Virus record (IMG/VR): IMGVR_UViG_3300033571_022208
Location: 1 to 20,505 of that record
DNA length: 20,505 nucleotides
Source of the DNA: a virus
Reading direction: 5' to 3' (one strand)
The position numbers and the translations under genes were made by a program. Within the stretch, counting starts at the first letter, position 1. The number at the start of each line of letters is the position of its first letter. Below, one piece after another: positions 7,826 to 15,730 of this stretch. The notes under the pieces are model-generated. The model did no database searches and was not told the DNA's origin. It worked only from the letters and a program-made list of their open reading frames with translations.

Positions 7826-8178
7826 TACGCCGCGATCCACTCGTCGTCACCAATCTTAATCAACGCCTGCGACGCTGAATTCCGAGTGTACGTTATGACT
7901 GTCGAGCTGCCCGCTTCAAGCGCAACCTCGCCGGGATCAGGAGACAGTATCAAAATTTGAGTTCCTATCGGAAACTTTACTGAGGCGCTCGGAACATAGA
8001 CCGGCCCCCCCGCCGTAACCACTAGCCCGCCAGCATCTTCTAGTTGAAGCGTATAAGGGGCGTTACTGAATAGCCGCCTCACTCCGCACGACAACGGTGC
8101 GGCCCCTGCTTCTTGGGCCGAGGTGATGGGAAACAGCTCCCCGCTAAACGGGTTAAACTTGTACCCCGGGAGACTCAT
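7825..8178 (-). CDS. Small beta-rich virion protein (117 aa)
   Basis: The protein opens with LPGYKFNPFSGEL, a start I recall in small phage structural proteins, and then shows alternating beta-type segments: YTLQLEDAGG, VYVPSASVKFPIGTQILIL, TVITYTRN and ALIKIGDDEWIAA. The second half resembles the short beta-sandwich repeats at the ends of phage spike and fibre proteins (a strand, then FPIGTQI). It has no catalytic motif. The ATG overlaps the HNH-like gene stop as ATGA, and its stop overlaps the start of the LRR protein as TAATG. A role as adaptor or head/tail decoration for the LRR fibre is plausible from this coupling, but is inference. Confidence 0.75.
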   Translation of the reverse strand: MSLPGYKFNPFSGELFPITSAQEAGAAPLSCGVRRLFSNAPYTLQLEDAGGLVVTAGGPVYVPSASVKFPIGTQILILSPDPGEVALEAGSSTVITYTRNSASQALIKIGDDEWIAA

Positions 8179-8393
8179 TGAATGCTTCGGTTAAGCGATT
8201 TAGGGATCGCGCGCAGATTGCTACGGCGATTCGACATGCCGTTCATGTGATGAACGTCTTTGCCGTCGCCCTTACGAACGTGGCCGAGCTTCTCCATCTT
8301 ACGGCGAGCCTTGTTCCGCTGGCTGCGACGTTTGATTTGCTCCGGCTTCGCGTGGTAGTCGGCGTATTCTTTGGCGTAGTTTCGAGCGCTCAT
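8175..8393 (-). CDS. HNH-like mini-protein (72 aa)
   Basis: The N-terminal half is strongly basic and helical (KPEQIKRRSQRNKARRKMEK). The C-terminal half, GKDVHHMNGMSNRRSNLRAI followed by PKSLNRS, follows the HNH pattern: a DVHH strand, a turn, NLR, and a final NRS. The last metal-binding His of a full HNH nuclease is replaced by Asn (HNN type), which occurs in active members of the superfamily too. No Cys pairs are present. The gene starts inside the portal stop (ATGA) and ends inside the next start (ATGA). Small HNH proteins near terminase and portal genes assist packaging in some phages; whether this one cuts DNA is unknown. Confidence 0.75.
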   Translation of the reverse strand: MSARNYAKEYADYHAKPEQIKRRSQRNKARRKMEKLGHVRKGDGKDVHHMNGMSNRRSNLRAIPKSLNRSIQ

Positions 8394-10732
8394 TGAGTTT
8401 CGGTAGGCACGATTTCGGGAACCGCCATGCGGCTCGCCATTTTAACCTTGGCCGCTGTCTCGGCGTCTTTCAGCGCCATCTTCTGGGACGTTTCGGCCTG
8501 TTTCAAAGCCATGGTCGCCTGATGCCGCTCGACATCCATTTGCAACTTGGCTTGGCGTTCCATCAATTCTTGACGGGCTTTCGGCGAAAGCTGTTCGGAC
8601 TCGGCGAGCTTCTGCTCCATCGCGGCGATGCGAGCTTGCTCCGACTCGATCATTCGCTGCTGTTCGGCTTGCTGCGCCATCGCTTGCTTCTCGGCGGCGG
8701 CTTTAAGCTCGTCGGCCATGCGGTCGCGGGACGCGCCGAGCTGCTGGAGACGCTGGCGCATCATCGCGACTTGATCTTTGCGGACAAGATCGCTGCCGAG
8801 CCGCTGAACGTGCTCGGCCAGGTGCGGCAAGAACAAGTCCATCGCTTGCAGCGCGGCCATCGGGTCGGCCCCGTTGGAGATGCCCTCCTGCATTTGCTCT
8901 AGGGCCTGAAGATGTCGGCCAGCGTGAATGAAGTGGTTTTCTCCGTCGCTCACCGGCATCGGGCTGCCGCTCGACATCATGCCGTTCTCGATGACCGCAA
9001 GCTTGTCGTCCATAGGCGGACGCAAAGACGTTCCTGGAGCGGGCAAATACCGATCCACAACCTCCTGGCCGAAGCGGGCAGCGATCCTATCACGCAAGAG
9101 GTTGATCCGCCCGGCCTCGTCGAGGCTTCCGAAAATTGCCATTGTCTCCTCGATTGCGATTTGACGCATTCCGGGGGAGCCAAACCCAATCGCTCGGACA
9201 GGTTCAACGCTGCGCCAGCGGTAGATGGCTTCCTCGGGAACTCCGCGCTTGATGCAACGACGGCGGAAATCGACGGCCTCCCTGCCGCCGGGTTCGATGG
9301 CGGTGTATTTGCGACGGCTGAGTCGGCGGTAGACTTCCGTGAGCAACCGCTTCCACGGGTGGTAAAACAGATTGATCGACGCCGAGCTTAGGACCGCTTC
9401 TTGCTGAAGCTGCGCTCTAACCTCGTAGGCAGTCCGCGCTTGGCCGTCCGCGTTCATGGCGCGGGACTGATACCCGACAGTGCGGTTGGTCATGTTCTGC
9501 GTCAGGTCTTGCAGGACCGGCAGCATGTTGCGGCTGTAGTCTGGAATGGCCTTCTCTACAACTTTCAGCCCGGGAGGAAACAACGCATAAGGGCCGTAGT
9601 ACGATAGGGTAAGATCTTCGAGTGCGCGGCTGCCCTGATCTCCGGGCTGCACAATTAAAGCCGAGCTTAACAGCGCACCATCGACCATGCCGCAGCGAAG
9701 GCGGTTCAGAAGCTGGATGTGCGGGTAGATCTTAAATCCAAGCCCGCGAATGCCATGATACGTTCCGTTACCGACGCCGTACGTAAAGGTGACAAAGCAG
9801 TTAACGGGAGAAGAAAAGCGATTGGCGCGGGTAAAGAGAAACTCTTCGTCCGGCTCGTCTTCGTCAATCGAACCCACGGGGTCGCGCAAGAACATCAAAT
9901 GCGAGACTTTCCCCGAGAATTCCCGAACCCACATGTGGACTACGTCCACTTTCTTGGCGCGGCTGTTCGTATAGAGGAGGTCATTGTTCTTCAGCTCGAC
10001 CTCCAGCTTTTCCCACTCGCCGACTTCGTAGTTCGTCCGTTCGTTGCAGGCCCTTAAAAGCGCGTGCCGGACCATCTTGACGTTCCAGCCTAACGAGGCG
10101 GCAACCTTGGGGTCGCGGATGTAATGATAAAGTTGATGGGCCTGATACTCGCGCTCCACTGTCGCGCATTCGATCTCGAACTCGTTGGCCTTTGTCCCAC
10201 GGGGCATACGAAACTCGGAAAGCCCCGCCACTCTCCAACGCCAATCGACTTCGTCTTCAAAATACGTCACGCCAACCCCATGCGAAACGAACTGGTCGGC
10301 CAGCATTTGATGGGAAAATTCAAACTCCGGCCATTCTTTAAGCGTCCGGTGAAACTCTTCCGAGATGACGCGCTCCCACTCGACCCGCTGCTCGGCCGTT
10401 CCGTAATCCAAAGACACTCGGGCCAGCGAATCAACCGACGCCGTCAGATCGTAGTATCCGGCCAAGGCTTGCTCTTTGAGCGCCGCTGCCTCGCCAAAAT
10501 CCAAGTTTGTTCTCTCGCCTTGACCCATCTCCGTCAGGTCGTCCTGGTTGAATGGGGGCGAACCATTGAACATCGAGTCGATCAACGCCCGGTTCTGGGA
10601 GCTTCCGGCGTCGGAATCCTTCAAGGCCTTATAAATGGAGCGGGCTGCGTCAACAGTCGTGACGCGCATTTTCGGCGGCTTGCCTGATTCGTTCAGCCCC
10701 GCCAGTTCAAGTGGTTGCAATCCGGATTCCAT
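8390..10732 (-). CDS. Portal (head-tail connector) protein (780 aa)
   Basis: Length, position two genes after the large terminase, and composition fit the large portal proteins of podovirus-like phages. They form the dodecameric ring through which DNA is packaged. Residues 1-550 contain an N-terminal helical region, a beta/alpha body (FVSHGVGVTYFEDEVDWRWR) and a stem-like stretch (YSRNMLPVLQDLTQNMTNRT). From about 640 on, the chain is a long Gln/Glu/Ala/Met-rich helix (EKQAMAQQAEQQRMIESEQA) that should form a coiled-coil barrel, as in P22-type portals. No conserved short active-site motif exists for portals, so the call rests on context and architecture. The start has no visible Shine-Dalgarno sequence; the end overlaps the HNH-like gene by ATGA. 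Confidence 0.85.
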   Translation of the reverse strand: MESGLQPLELAGLNESGKPPKMRVTTVDAARSIYKALKDSDAGSSQNRALIDSMFNGSPPFNQDDLTEMGQGERTNLDFGEAAALKEQALAGYYDLTASVDSLARVSLDYGTAEQRVEWERVISEEFHRTLKEWPEFEFSHQMLADQFVSHGVGVTYFEDEVDWRWRVAGLSEFRMPRGTKANEFEIECATVEREYQAHQLYHYIRDPKVAASLGWNVKMVRHALLRACNERTNYEVGEWEKLEVELKNNDLLYTNSRAKKVDVVHMWVREFSGKVSHLMFLRDPVGSIDEDEPDEEFLFTRANRFSSPVNCFVTFTYGVGNGTYHGIRGLGFKIYPHIQLLNRLRCGMVDGALLSSALIVQPGDQGSRALEDLTLSYYGPYALFPPGLKVVEKAIPDYSRNMLPVLQDLTQNMTNRTVGYQSRAMNADGQARTAYEVRAQLQQEAVLSSASINLFYHPWKRLLTEVYRRLSRRKYTAIEPGGREAVDFRRRCIKRGVPEEAIYRWRSVEPVRAIGFGSPGMRQIAIEETMAIFGSLDEAGRINLLRDRIAARFGQEVVDRYLPAPGTSLRPPMDDKLAVIENGMMSSGSPMPVSDGENHFIHAGRHLQALEQMQEGISNGADPMAALQAMDLFLPHLAEHVQRLGSDLVRKDQVAMMRQRLQQLGASRDRMADELKAAAEKQAMAQQAEQQRMIESEQARIAAMEQKLAESEQLSPKARQELMERQAKLQMDVERHQATMALKQAETSQKMALKDAETAAKVKMASRMAVPEIVPTETQ

Positions 10733-10746
10733 GGGTGGTCAGGTTA

Positions 10747-10995
10747 TTATAGCTTAGGGCGAAGAAATGTCACCCGGCGGACTCCGCTGGAGCGAAAAAC
10801 CCGGAACGATTGACGTTCGACCGAAGGGTTGCGGAGCATTCGCTGATACAGCCCCGAGCTTGCGAAGTCGCGATGGCTTTTCCATCCCTCTCGGCGGAGC
10901 GCCTCTTCATTGACGCCTTCAGATTCAGCCTCTATCGCCGCCCACGCCGAGTCGTAAAGATCAGACGCGGAGGGCTTTGCTTTCTTCTGGATCAT
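10747..10995 (-). CDS. Hypothetical small phage protein (82 aa)
   Basis: The start overlaps the last 35 bases of the phosphoesterase gene, and the stop lies 14 bases before the portal ATG. The protein begins MIQKKAKPSASDLYDSAW, continues with an acidic helix and then a basic region (EGWKSHRDFASSGLYQRMLR), and ends VTFLRPKL. The alternation of helices and a final strand pair could be a small winged-helix fold, but no diagnostic motif is present. It lies between packaging genes; a role in packaging or DNA binding is possible, but I do not recognise the family. The overlap and missing Shine-Dalgarno sequence make the exact start uncertain. Confidence 0.65.
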   Translation of the reverse strand: MIQKKAKPSASDLYDSAWAAIEAESEGVNEEALRREGWKSHRDFASSGLYQRMLRNPSVERQSFRVFRSSGVRRVTFLRPKL

Positions 10996-11782
10996 AGGTC
11001 AAAAGTTTTACCGCAGGGAGGCTGTTCGCCGGAAGATTACGCCAATCGAGAATGCCGACCGACGGGCGGCACAAGCTATCGCCGACGACTTTGTGTCCGT
11101 AGCGGGTCAGCATTTGCCACGCGCCGGTCACGAGGAAGAGCGCGTGAGCGTCCGAGTAGTAACCGCCGCAATGGCGATGTCCTCTCAAGAACACCCGGGG
11201 CAGCCGATGGCCGGAGCGCGCGTAGTTCAAACGAGCGTTTCCCATCGTAATGCTCATGGCCCCCGCTTCGAGATACGCCCGTGCGCTGGTCGGCATGTGG
11301 TGCGCTACGTCGATCAGCGTTCCGTTGAGTTCAAGCAGCGCTTTGTCGCCGCAGAACTGGCCGCCGCACTCTTGCGCGATATACTCTTCCCAGTCGCCGG
11401 TATGACATTCAGTTCCGGCAATGAAGTAGCGCTTTGCGGCTACTTTCGCCAGCGGAAGCAACGCTTGGATTGCCGCGCTGCTGTGGTCTTTCATCTTGGC
11501 GGCGACGACTTCCTGAGTCCCGTGGTGCCGACCTTCGATGCAATCTCCGTTGACGATCAGCGCCCAGGGCGCCCCTTTGAAGTGTTCAAAGATCCGTGTC
11601 TGCATGTCGGTCCAACACGACCACAACCACTGCTGATGAAGGTTATCGCCTAAGTTGACGGTGTTGCCGTAACTGACTTTGGCGCCGTCAGGCCAGAGCC
11701 CGACAGAAGAACCGCAATGTAAATCAGATACGACAACTACTCCTGCTACTTCGGCTGACGCCGGTTTCGGTCGTTTACGCAT
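10961..11782 (-). CDS. Calcineurin-like metallophosphoesterase (273 aa)
   Basis: All five signature blocks of the calcineurin-like fold are visible in order: SDLHCG (Asp20, His22), NGDCIEG, GTECH in place of the usual GNHE/GNCD, a buried DVAHH, and RGHRHCG near residue 200. These residues bind two metal ions and hydrolyse phosphoester bonds. The length is near normal for a single-domain member, and no signal peptide or extra domain is present. It lies directly after the large terminase with a 24-base gap, in the late block. Phosphoesterases near terminases occur in other phages, but their substrate is not established by sequence; DNA end processing or nucleotide turnover are possibilities only. 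Confidence 0.88.
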   Translation of the reverse strand: MRKRPKPASAEVAGVVVVSDLHCGSSVGLWPDGAKVSYGNTVNLGDNLHQQWLWSCWTDMQTRIFEHFKGAPWALIVNGDCIEGRHHGTQEVVAAKMKDHSSAAIQALLPLAKVAAKRYFIAGTECHTGDWEEYIAQECGGQFCGDKALLELNGTLIDVAHHMPTSARAYLEAGAMSITMGNARLNYARSGHRLPRVFLRGHRHCGGYYSDAHALFLVTGAWQMLTRYGHKVVGDSLCRPSVGILDWRNLPANSLPAVKLLTYDPEESKALRV

Positions 11783-11806
11783 GAGGTTAGTCGGTTATGA
11801 TAAACG

Positions 11807-13582
11807 CTAAAATCGGGAAAGCAAACTAGGGTTCCGTGACGGGGTAAACTTTGTCATCGTCCGTTTCCACCGGGTTTCACGCCCGCCAGTCCCAGAGTTA
11901 CCATCCTGGGGCGCCCGAATACCAAACCGCTCACGGACAACTTCGAGCAAAACAAATGACGCATCCGCTATGTCAGGAGACCGCCCCGTCCTAGATTTCA
12001 TGTCAACTTTGCTCTCAACGATTACTTTCATCGCCCCGCTCTTGCGCGTGTCGTAGTGGCGGCTCGTCATCTCTCGGGCCAAGTCCGGCCCGATACCGCG
12101 AATCTGCCCGTTCTGGAGGTACTCCTTAGCCCCGAACCACAGCTCGGTCACCCGGTTGGAGTATTTCTCGTTGGCTTTGGTCGAGTCGTACGAGGACAGC
12201 GCTCGCTCCGAAGGCGCCCCGCCGAAGTGAACCCGCATGAACTCATTGTTCCCCGCCACCGACGCGAGCGCGTCGCAGAACGGGACACCGCCGCCCGTCA
12301 CGTCCACGCCGACGTTGTACCAAGGGATGTTGTGTTGGATGACAATGTCTCGGATCTTTCGGGCAATCTGCATGGTGCGCGGCTCGGGGCTGGATACCTC
12401 GTCCTCCAGATAGTGGAACTCGTCGAATGACACTTGATCGAATCCTTCCTTCCCGACCCCGTAAGACCCAAGGTAGATGACGCACCGGTCGCCGCCGGAA
12501 ACAAACGACGGGTCAATGCCGACTACACGCTGCGGAGTTTTCAACCAAACTGGCGGTTGGTCGCCTTTGAACCGAATGATCTCGGTCTCGGAATAGATGG
12601 CCTTCGACGCTGCCTGGGGCGCCCAAAAGCCCCGATAATCCCTCCAAAACAACGGCGAGTCCTCCCCCAACCGCGCGCGGGCCTCGTCGATCTTTTCAAA
12701 TTTCTGGATCGGCCACTTGTTTTCCCCGATCAAGTAATTCGGATTTTTAAGCGCGTCAAAGTGCAGACACACGCCGCCGATCTTAGTCTCCCAGCGGCCG
12801 GTATCCACGTTGATGGCCCCCCACCCGTCTTTCGGCTCCACGAACTTGCCGAACGGATCGTAATAGCTCGTCGGGTTTGAGGCGGCGCAGATGTGCAAGA
12901 CAGGGTTGTTCGCCATGTTCGACAAGGCGGTGTCGATCAAGGCATGACTCAACTCAGACAACTCGTCGGCCGCCAAGTAGACCCGGAGTGCTTTCATGCC
13001 TCTCATTTTGCCGGTCACTTCATTGCTTTTGCGGGCTTCGGCGGGAATCAGGTAAACGCCGGATTGTTCCTGCCTTTGGCCGTTTTTCATCACGTAGATC
13101 GCCGGAGTCGGCGTATCCGCAAGCTTGGCTGGGGCGACATCCTTGATCGCGGGCCAATACCGCTGCACGGCCCCCCAAACTCTTTTCTTGGCGTCGCGGA
13201 TCGAAGTCGAGGTCAGCAGGCCCAACGTGTGGTACGGCGCCGAGAGCCAATTCAACAAGACCCAGACGGCCATGAAATCCGACTTGCCAGACGATCCGCA
13301 ACCGGCGAAACCGACGTAACGATTATGGCAGCACTCGTGCAACATCGATTCGGCCCAAGGGTGCCAAATGAAGTTCTCGGTCTTGTGGTTCCAAAAGATT
13401 TTGGCCGCACGTTTGAAGTGCTCTTCGCGGCCCAACCAATCGGGCGAGCGACCGCCCTCGCGGTACATAAAAAGCTCGATGGCCCAATCGGCATACTCCG
13501 GCGGGAAAATGAATCCGTAGCGGCGGATCGCCGTCGAAGGAACGAGTTTTGCGTCGCTAATGAGACAGGGTTTGAAAATCAT
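11807..13582 (-). CDS. terL: Terminase large subunit (591 aa)
   Basis: This is the ATPase-nuclease motor that packages phage DNA into the prohead. The Walker A motif GCGSSGKS covers residues 94-101, and the Walker B motif VYLAADE ends at Asp206-Glu207. The RNase H-like nuclease domain shows Asp357 in VVGIDPSF, Asp427 in VGVDVTGGG, and Asp537/Asp540 in SPDIAD. The length is usual for the family. It is the first gene of the minus-strand block and starts 13582 bases in, next to the divergent intergenic region. No Shine-Dalgarno sequence is clear. A small terminase gene is not seen beside it, which is unusual; it may lie outside the window or be too divergent to recognise. Confidence 0.95.
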   Translation of the reverse strand: MIFKPCLISDAKLVPSTAIRRYGFIFPPEYADWAIELFMYREGGRSPDWLGREEHFKRAAKIFWNHKTENFIWHPWAESMLHECCHNRYVGFAGCGSSGKSDFMAVWVLLNWLSAPYHTLGLLTSTSIRDAKKRVWGAVQRYWPAIKDVAPAKLADTPTPAIYVMKNGQRQEQSGVYLIPAEARKSNEVTGKMRGMKALRVYLAADELSELSHALIDTALSNMANNPVLHICAASNPTSYYDPFGKFVEPKDGWGAINVDTGRWETKIGGVCLHFDALKNPNYLIGENKWPIQKFEKIDEARARLGEDSPLFWRDYRGFWAPQAASKAIYSETEIIRFKGDQPPVWLKTPQRVVGIDPSFVSGGDRCVIYLGSYGVGKEGFDQVSFDEFHYLEDEVSSPEPRTMQIARKIRDIVIQHNIPWYNVGVDVTGGGVPFCDALASVAGNNEFMRVHFGGAPSERALSSYDSTKANEKYSNRVTELWFGAKEYLQNGQIRGIGPDLAREMTSRHYDTRKSGAMKVIVESKVDMKSRTGRSPDIADASFVLLEVVRERFGIRAPQDGNSGTGGRETRWKRTMTKFTPSRNPSLLSRF

Positions 13583-13588
13583 AAGTCT

Positions 13589-13819
13589 TTTGTGCCAAAA
13601 TCCTTGTCACAGCCCGGCACAGGCCGATTTGATAACGGCGCAAGGCGCTGGTACTCTGAAGGTTTACGCATTTGTGCAATCAACTTCGAATCCCGTGCGC
13701 GCTGCCCCATTTTCAAATTCGTAAGTCACTCGACTTACTCTGTTAATCGGAAAGTTATGCAACATTTGTTGTGAACCTTTGTGCAAGGTTATGAATAATT
13801 TTGAACGACTTGGCACAAA
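13589..13819. repeat. Four TTTGTGC-type words, possible integrase arm sites
   Basis: TTTGTGCCAA lies at 13589-13598, TTTGTGCAA at 13671-13679 and again at 13778-13786, and TTGGCACAAA, the exact reverse complement of the first, at 13810-13819. They surround the tRNA-like segment on both sides. Repeated short arm sites flanking a core are the known layout of tyrosine-recombinase attP sites. They could equally be operator sites for a regulator of the divergent promoters. Confidence 0.4.
13685..13709 (+). other. Candidate attP core (tRNA 3'-end-like segment)
   Basis: The plus strand reads TTCGAATCCCGTGCGCGC and then TGCCCCA. TTCGAAT is the classic tRNA T-loop; the following five bases and seven bases are in the right places for the T-stem and acceptor 3' strands. 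The upstream half of the T-stem does not pair (TCAAC against CCCGT), so this is not a complete tRNA. Integrases of temperate phages commonly use the 3' half of a host tRNA as the shared core, and the integrase gene starts 128 bases away. No host sequence is available to confirm it. Confidence 0.4.
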
Positions 13820-13836
13820 CTTACGTCAAAAAACAC

Positions 13837-15093
13837 ATGACCGAATCAACCCTTATTGAGACCGAACCCGGCGTTCACGAACTCCAACTGAACGGATCGC
13901 GGGTCAAAATTCGCGAAACCAAAAACGGCAACTACAAGTTTTTCCGGCTCGACTGGAAAGTCGGTAGCCGCGCATTCCGCCGCGCCTTTTCCTCCTCCGA
14001 AAAAGCCATCGACGAGGCCGAGCGCATTGTACGGGATCTTGCCCGGGCCGAAGGGGAAAAAACAACCGTGCGTAGCGAGGATATCGTCTACTACCGCGAA
14101 TGCGCCCGAAAGCTTGGCGGCGTTCCCCTGCACGAAGCCGTCGAGTTCTACTGCAAGTTCCATCGGGTCGGGGCTCCCCGCAAAACCATCGCCGATCTCG
14201 CCCAAGAACTCGAAGTCGCCACCCGCGCCCGCGAGGCATCCCGGCGGCATCTCGAAACAATCATTCATCTCAACAAGGTATGGACAAAATGGACGGGCGC
14301 AATGACGCCCTCCGAAATTACCCCCGCGCTCATCGAGCGAAAGTTCTCCGAAAGCGACTACTCGGCCCACACGAAAAAGAATTTGCTACGGGGTTACCGG
14401 GCCCTGGAGCTGTTCGCGATCCGCCAAAAATATCTGCCGCGTGAATTCGAGAGCGTAGCCGAGCGGGTGACCATACCCAAAACGCGCAACGCCACGCCAG
14501 CCGTGTTCACTCCGGAAGATCTGATGCGGCTCTTCGTTGCCGCGCAGCCGAAACATTTGTCCTACATCGCCATGATGGCGTTTGCTGGCGCCCGCCGGGC
14601 GGAGTTCGAGCGCATGACCCGCGACCACATTTCGCTCGATGACAAAGTCGCCATCATCAATGCGGAAATTGCCAAGAAGGGTTCCCGGCGCGTTTTGGAA
14701 TTACCGGAAAACCTTTGCGAGTGGCTGCGCGTGGCCGAACTTCCCGAGAAGGGTCTCCTCACGTCACGCAAAAGCATCGAGCGGCTTTCGTCCAATAAAG
14801 CAGCGCTGAAAGAAGTGGGCCTGGACGCCTCAAAGTGGGAGCAGAACGTGCTCCGCCACTCCTTTTGCTCCTACCACTTGGCCTTACACCGCAACGCGGC
14901 CACCACTTCAGAGCAGGCCGGCAACTCACCTCAAATGCTCCGCGAGCACTACAAATCACTCGTGACCCCCGCCGCCGCCAAAGAATGGTTTGACATAACC
15001 CCCGCCAAGGTGATGCAATTCGCAACTGAGCGTCACCTTGCAGGGTTAATAAAATGGACTTGCCACAAGAAAGGAGCTGTGACAATTTCGTAA
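13837..15093 (+). CDS. int: Tyrosine integrase (418 aa)
   Basis: This site-specific recombinase should insert and excise the phage genome. Residues about 30-80 resemble an arm-binding domain, about 120-205 a core-binding SAM-like helical domain, and the rest a catalytic domain. With this start, catalytic Arg is R253 (AGARRAE), the beta-hairpin Lys is K280 or K281 (AKKGSRR), the second Arg is R340 (NVLRHSF), and the nucleophile is Tyr372 (REHYKSLV). The first His of the usual HxxR is Asn, and the usual Gly-His is Gly-Asn. The LRHSF-SYHL and SPQMLREHY phrasing recalls verrucomicrobial integrases. I chose ATG 13837; an in-frame TTG at 13801 would add 12 residues. It heads the rightward block. 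Confidence 0.93.
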   Translation: MTESTLIETEPGVHELQLNGSRVKIRETKNGNYKFFRLDWKVGSRAFRRAFSSSEKAIDEAERIVRDLARAEGEKTTVRSEDIVYYRECARKLGGVPLHEAVEFYCKFHRVGAPRKTIADLAQELEVATRAREASRRHLETIIHLNKVWTKWTGAMTPSEITPALIERKFSESDYSAHTKKNLLRGYRALELFAIRQKYLPREFESVAERVTIPKTRNATPAVFTPEDLMRLFVAAQPKHLSYIAMMAFAGARRAEFERMTRDHISLDDKVAIINAEIAKKGSRRVLELPENLCEWLRVAELPEKGLLTSRKSIERLSSNKAALKEVGLDASKWEQNVLRHSFCSYHLALHRNAATTSEQAGNSPQMLREHYKSLVTPAAAKEWFDITPAKVMQFATERHLAGLIKWTCHKKGAVTIS

Positions 15094-15131
15094 CAACCTT
15101 GAACCCCCAATCAAGAAAGGAAAAACACAAC

Positions 15132-15422
15132 ATGCCCAATCAACTGAAACCAGGAACGCGCCGTCTCTCCTATGTCGAGACGCGCCAAGCAGCCAAAGCT
15201 TTGGATATCTTAGCTGCGGCCAAAAGCACCAACGTATCGGCCCTCATTCGTGAGGCCACCGAGGAGTACCTAAAAAAGGTAGATAAAGACAACTCCGTCC
15301 GGAAACTCGCCCTGCAAATCGTGAAAGAACTTCCCGACGACGCGGAAGAACGAGCGGAAGCGGATCTAGACCCGAAAACCATGGAGGCACTCACCGCCGT
15401 GATGAAACACATTCGGCGTTGA
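15132..15422 (+). CDS. Ribbon-helix-helix-like regulator (96 aa)
   Basis: The protein has a short basic strand, RRLSYVE, followed by helices TRQAAKALDILAAA and NVSALIREATEEYLKKV. This matches the CopG/Arc ribbon-helix-helix pattern, in which dimers bind operators through the beta-strand pair. The C-terminal acidic helix (PDDAEERAEADLD) may form contacts between dimers. An open frame begins upstream at 15054 inside the integrase, but the ATG at 15132 has AAGGA ten bases upstream and is the better start. It follows the integrase by 38 bases. A role in controlling integrase or early genes is inferred from position. Confidence 0.7.
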   Translation: MPNQLKPGTRRLSYVETRQAAKALDILAAAKSTNVSALIREATEEYLKKVDKDNSVRKLALQIVKELPDDAEERAEADLDPKTMEALTAVMKHIRR

Positions 15423-15511
15423 CCGGCACTATCAGAACGTTAATATCCGTCTGCTTCCTACGTCCTAACCTCACCACCTAAACCAAATTAAACCTAAATA
15501 TACCAGAAGTC

Positions 15512-15730
15512 ATGGTCATTCACCTCACCTACGCCCAAGAAGAGGCACTCAAACGCCTATCGAACCAAGTCAACCTCCCTCCGGGGAAAATCGCCGAGTT
15601 ATTTGTGCAGGACGGGATTTCGTCGTATGCTTATACCAACGATGGACACACCTCTCTGCGCGAATCCCTTGCCGAGTCTTCAGAAGCTTCGCAACCCGAA
15701 GCTGATCCGGAGCTTTGCCAGCGACGCTGA
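15512..15730 (+). CDS. Small ribbon-helix-helix-like protein (72 aa)
   Basis: The sequence begins MVIHLTYAQEEALKRLSNQV and continues NLPPGKIAELFVQDGISSY, giving a beta-strand and two helices like a ribbon-helix-helix regulator. The last 25 residues are Ser/Glu-rich and probably disordered. The 89 bases before it are A- and C-rich with no gene and no strong ribosome binding site. Its last 89 bases overlap the next gene in another frame. It could be a separate regulator or the first half of a frame-broken two-domain protein. Confidence 0.55.
   Translation: MVIHLTYAQEEALKRLSNQVNLPPGKIAELFVQDGISSYAYTNDGHTSLRESLAESSEASQPEADPELCQRR

Larger units (their letters stand above)
13583..13836. promoter_or_regulatory. 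Divergent intergenic region between terL and integrase
   Basis: This 254-base stretch has no convincing gene. It must hold the promoters for the leftward late genes and the rightward lysogeny genes, although I see no strong -35/-10 pair. It contains an inverted repeat GTAAGTC-ACTC-GACTTAC at 13721-13738, a small CAACA-TT-TGTTG dyad at 13760-13771, a tRNA-3'-end-like segment at 13685-13709, and four TTTGTGC-type words. The dyads are candidate operators for the small ribbon-helix-helix regulators encoded downstream, which is inference. Confidence 0.6.

Noticed and set aside
8393-10687. Several plus-strand open frames opposite the portal gene
   Set aside because: They lack domains and starts with ribosome sites and fit shadows of the Gln/Ala/Glu-rich portal sequence.
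13630-13710. Complete tRNA gene
   Set aside because: Only the T-loop and 3' side match; the T-stem does not pair and no D-arm, anticodon arm or 5' acceptor strand can be placed.
12893-13774. Long plus-strand open frame of 293 codons opposite the terminase
   Set aside because: It is antisense to a gene with complete terminase motifs, has no recognisable domain, and is rich in Arg/Gly/Pro as expected of a shadow frame.
13792-13860. Short ATG frame just upstream of the integrase
   Set aside because: It stops after 22 codons and is in a different frame from the integrase, with no sign of function.
15054-15131. Upstream start for the regulator at 15132
   Set aside because: It lies inside the integrase gene with no ribosome binding site, while 15132 has AAGGA at good spacing.
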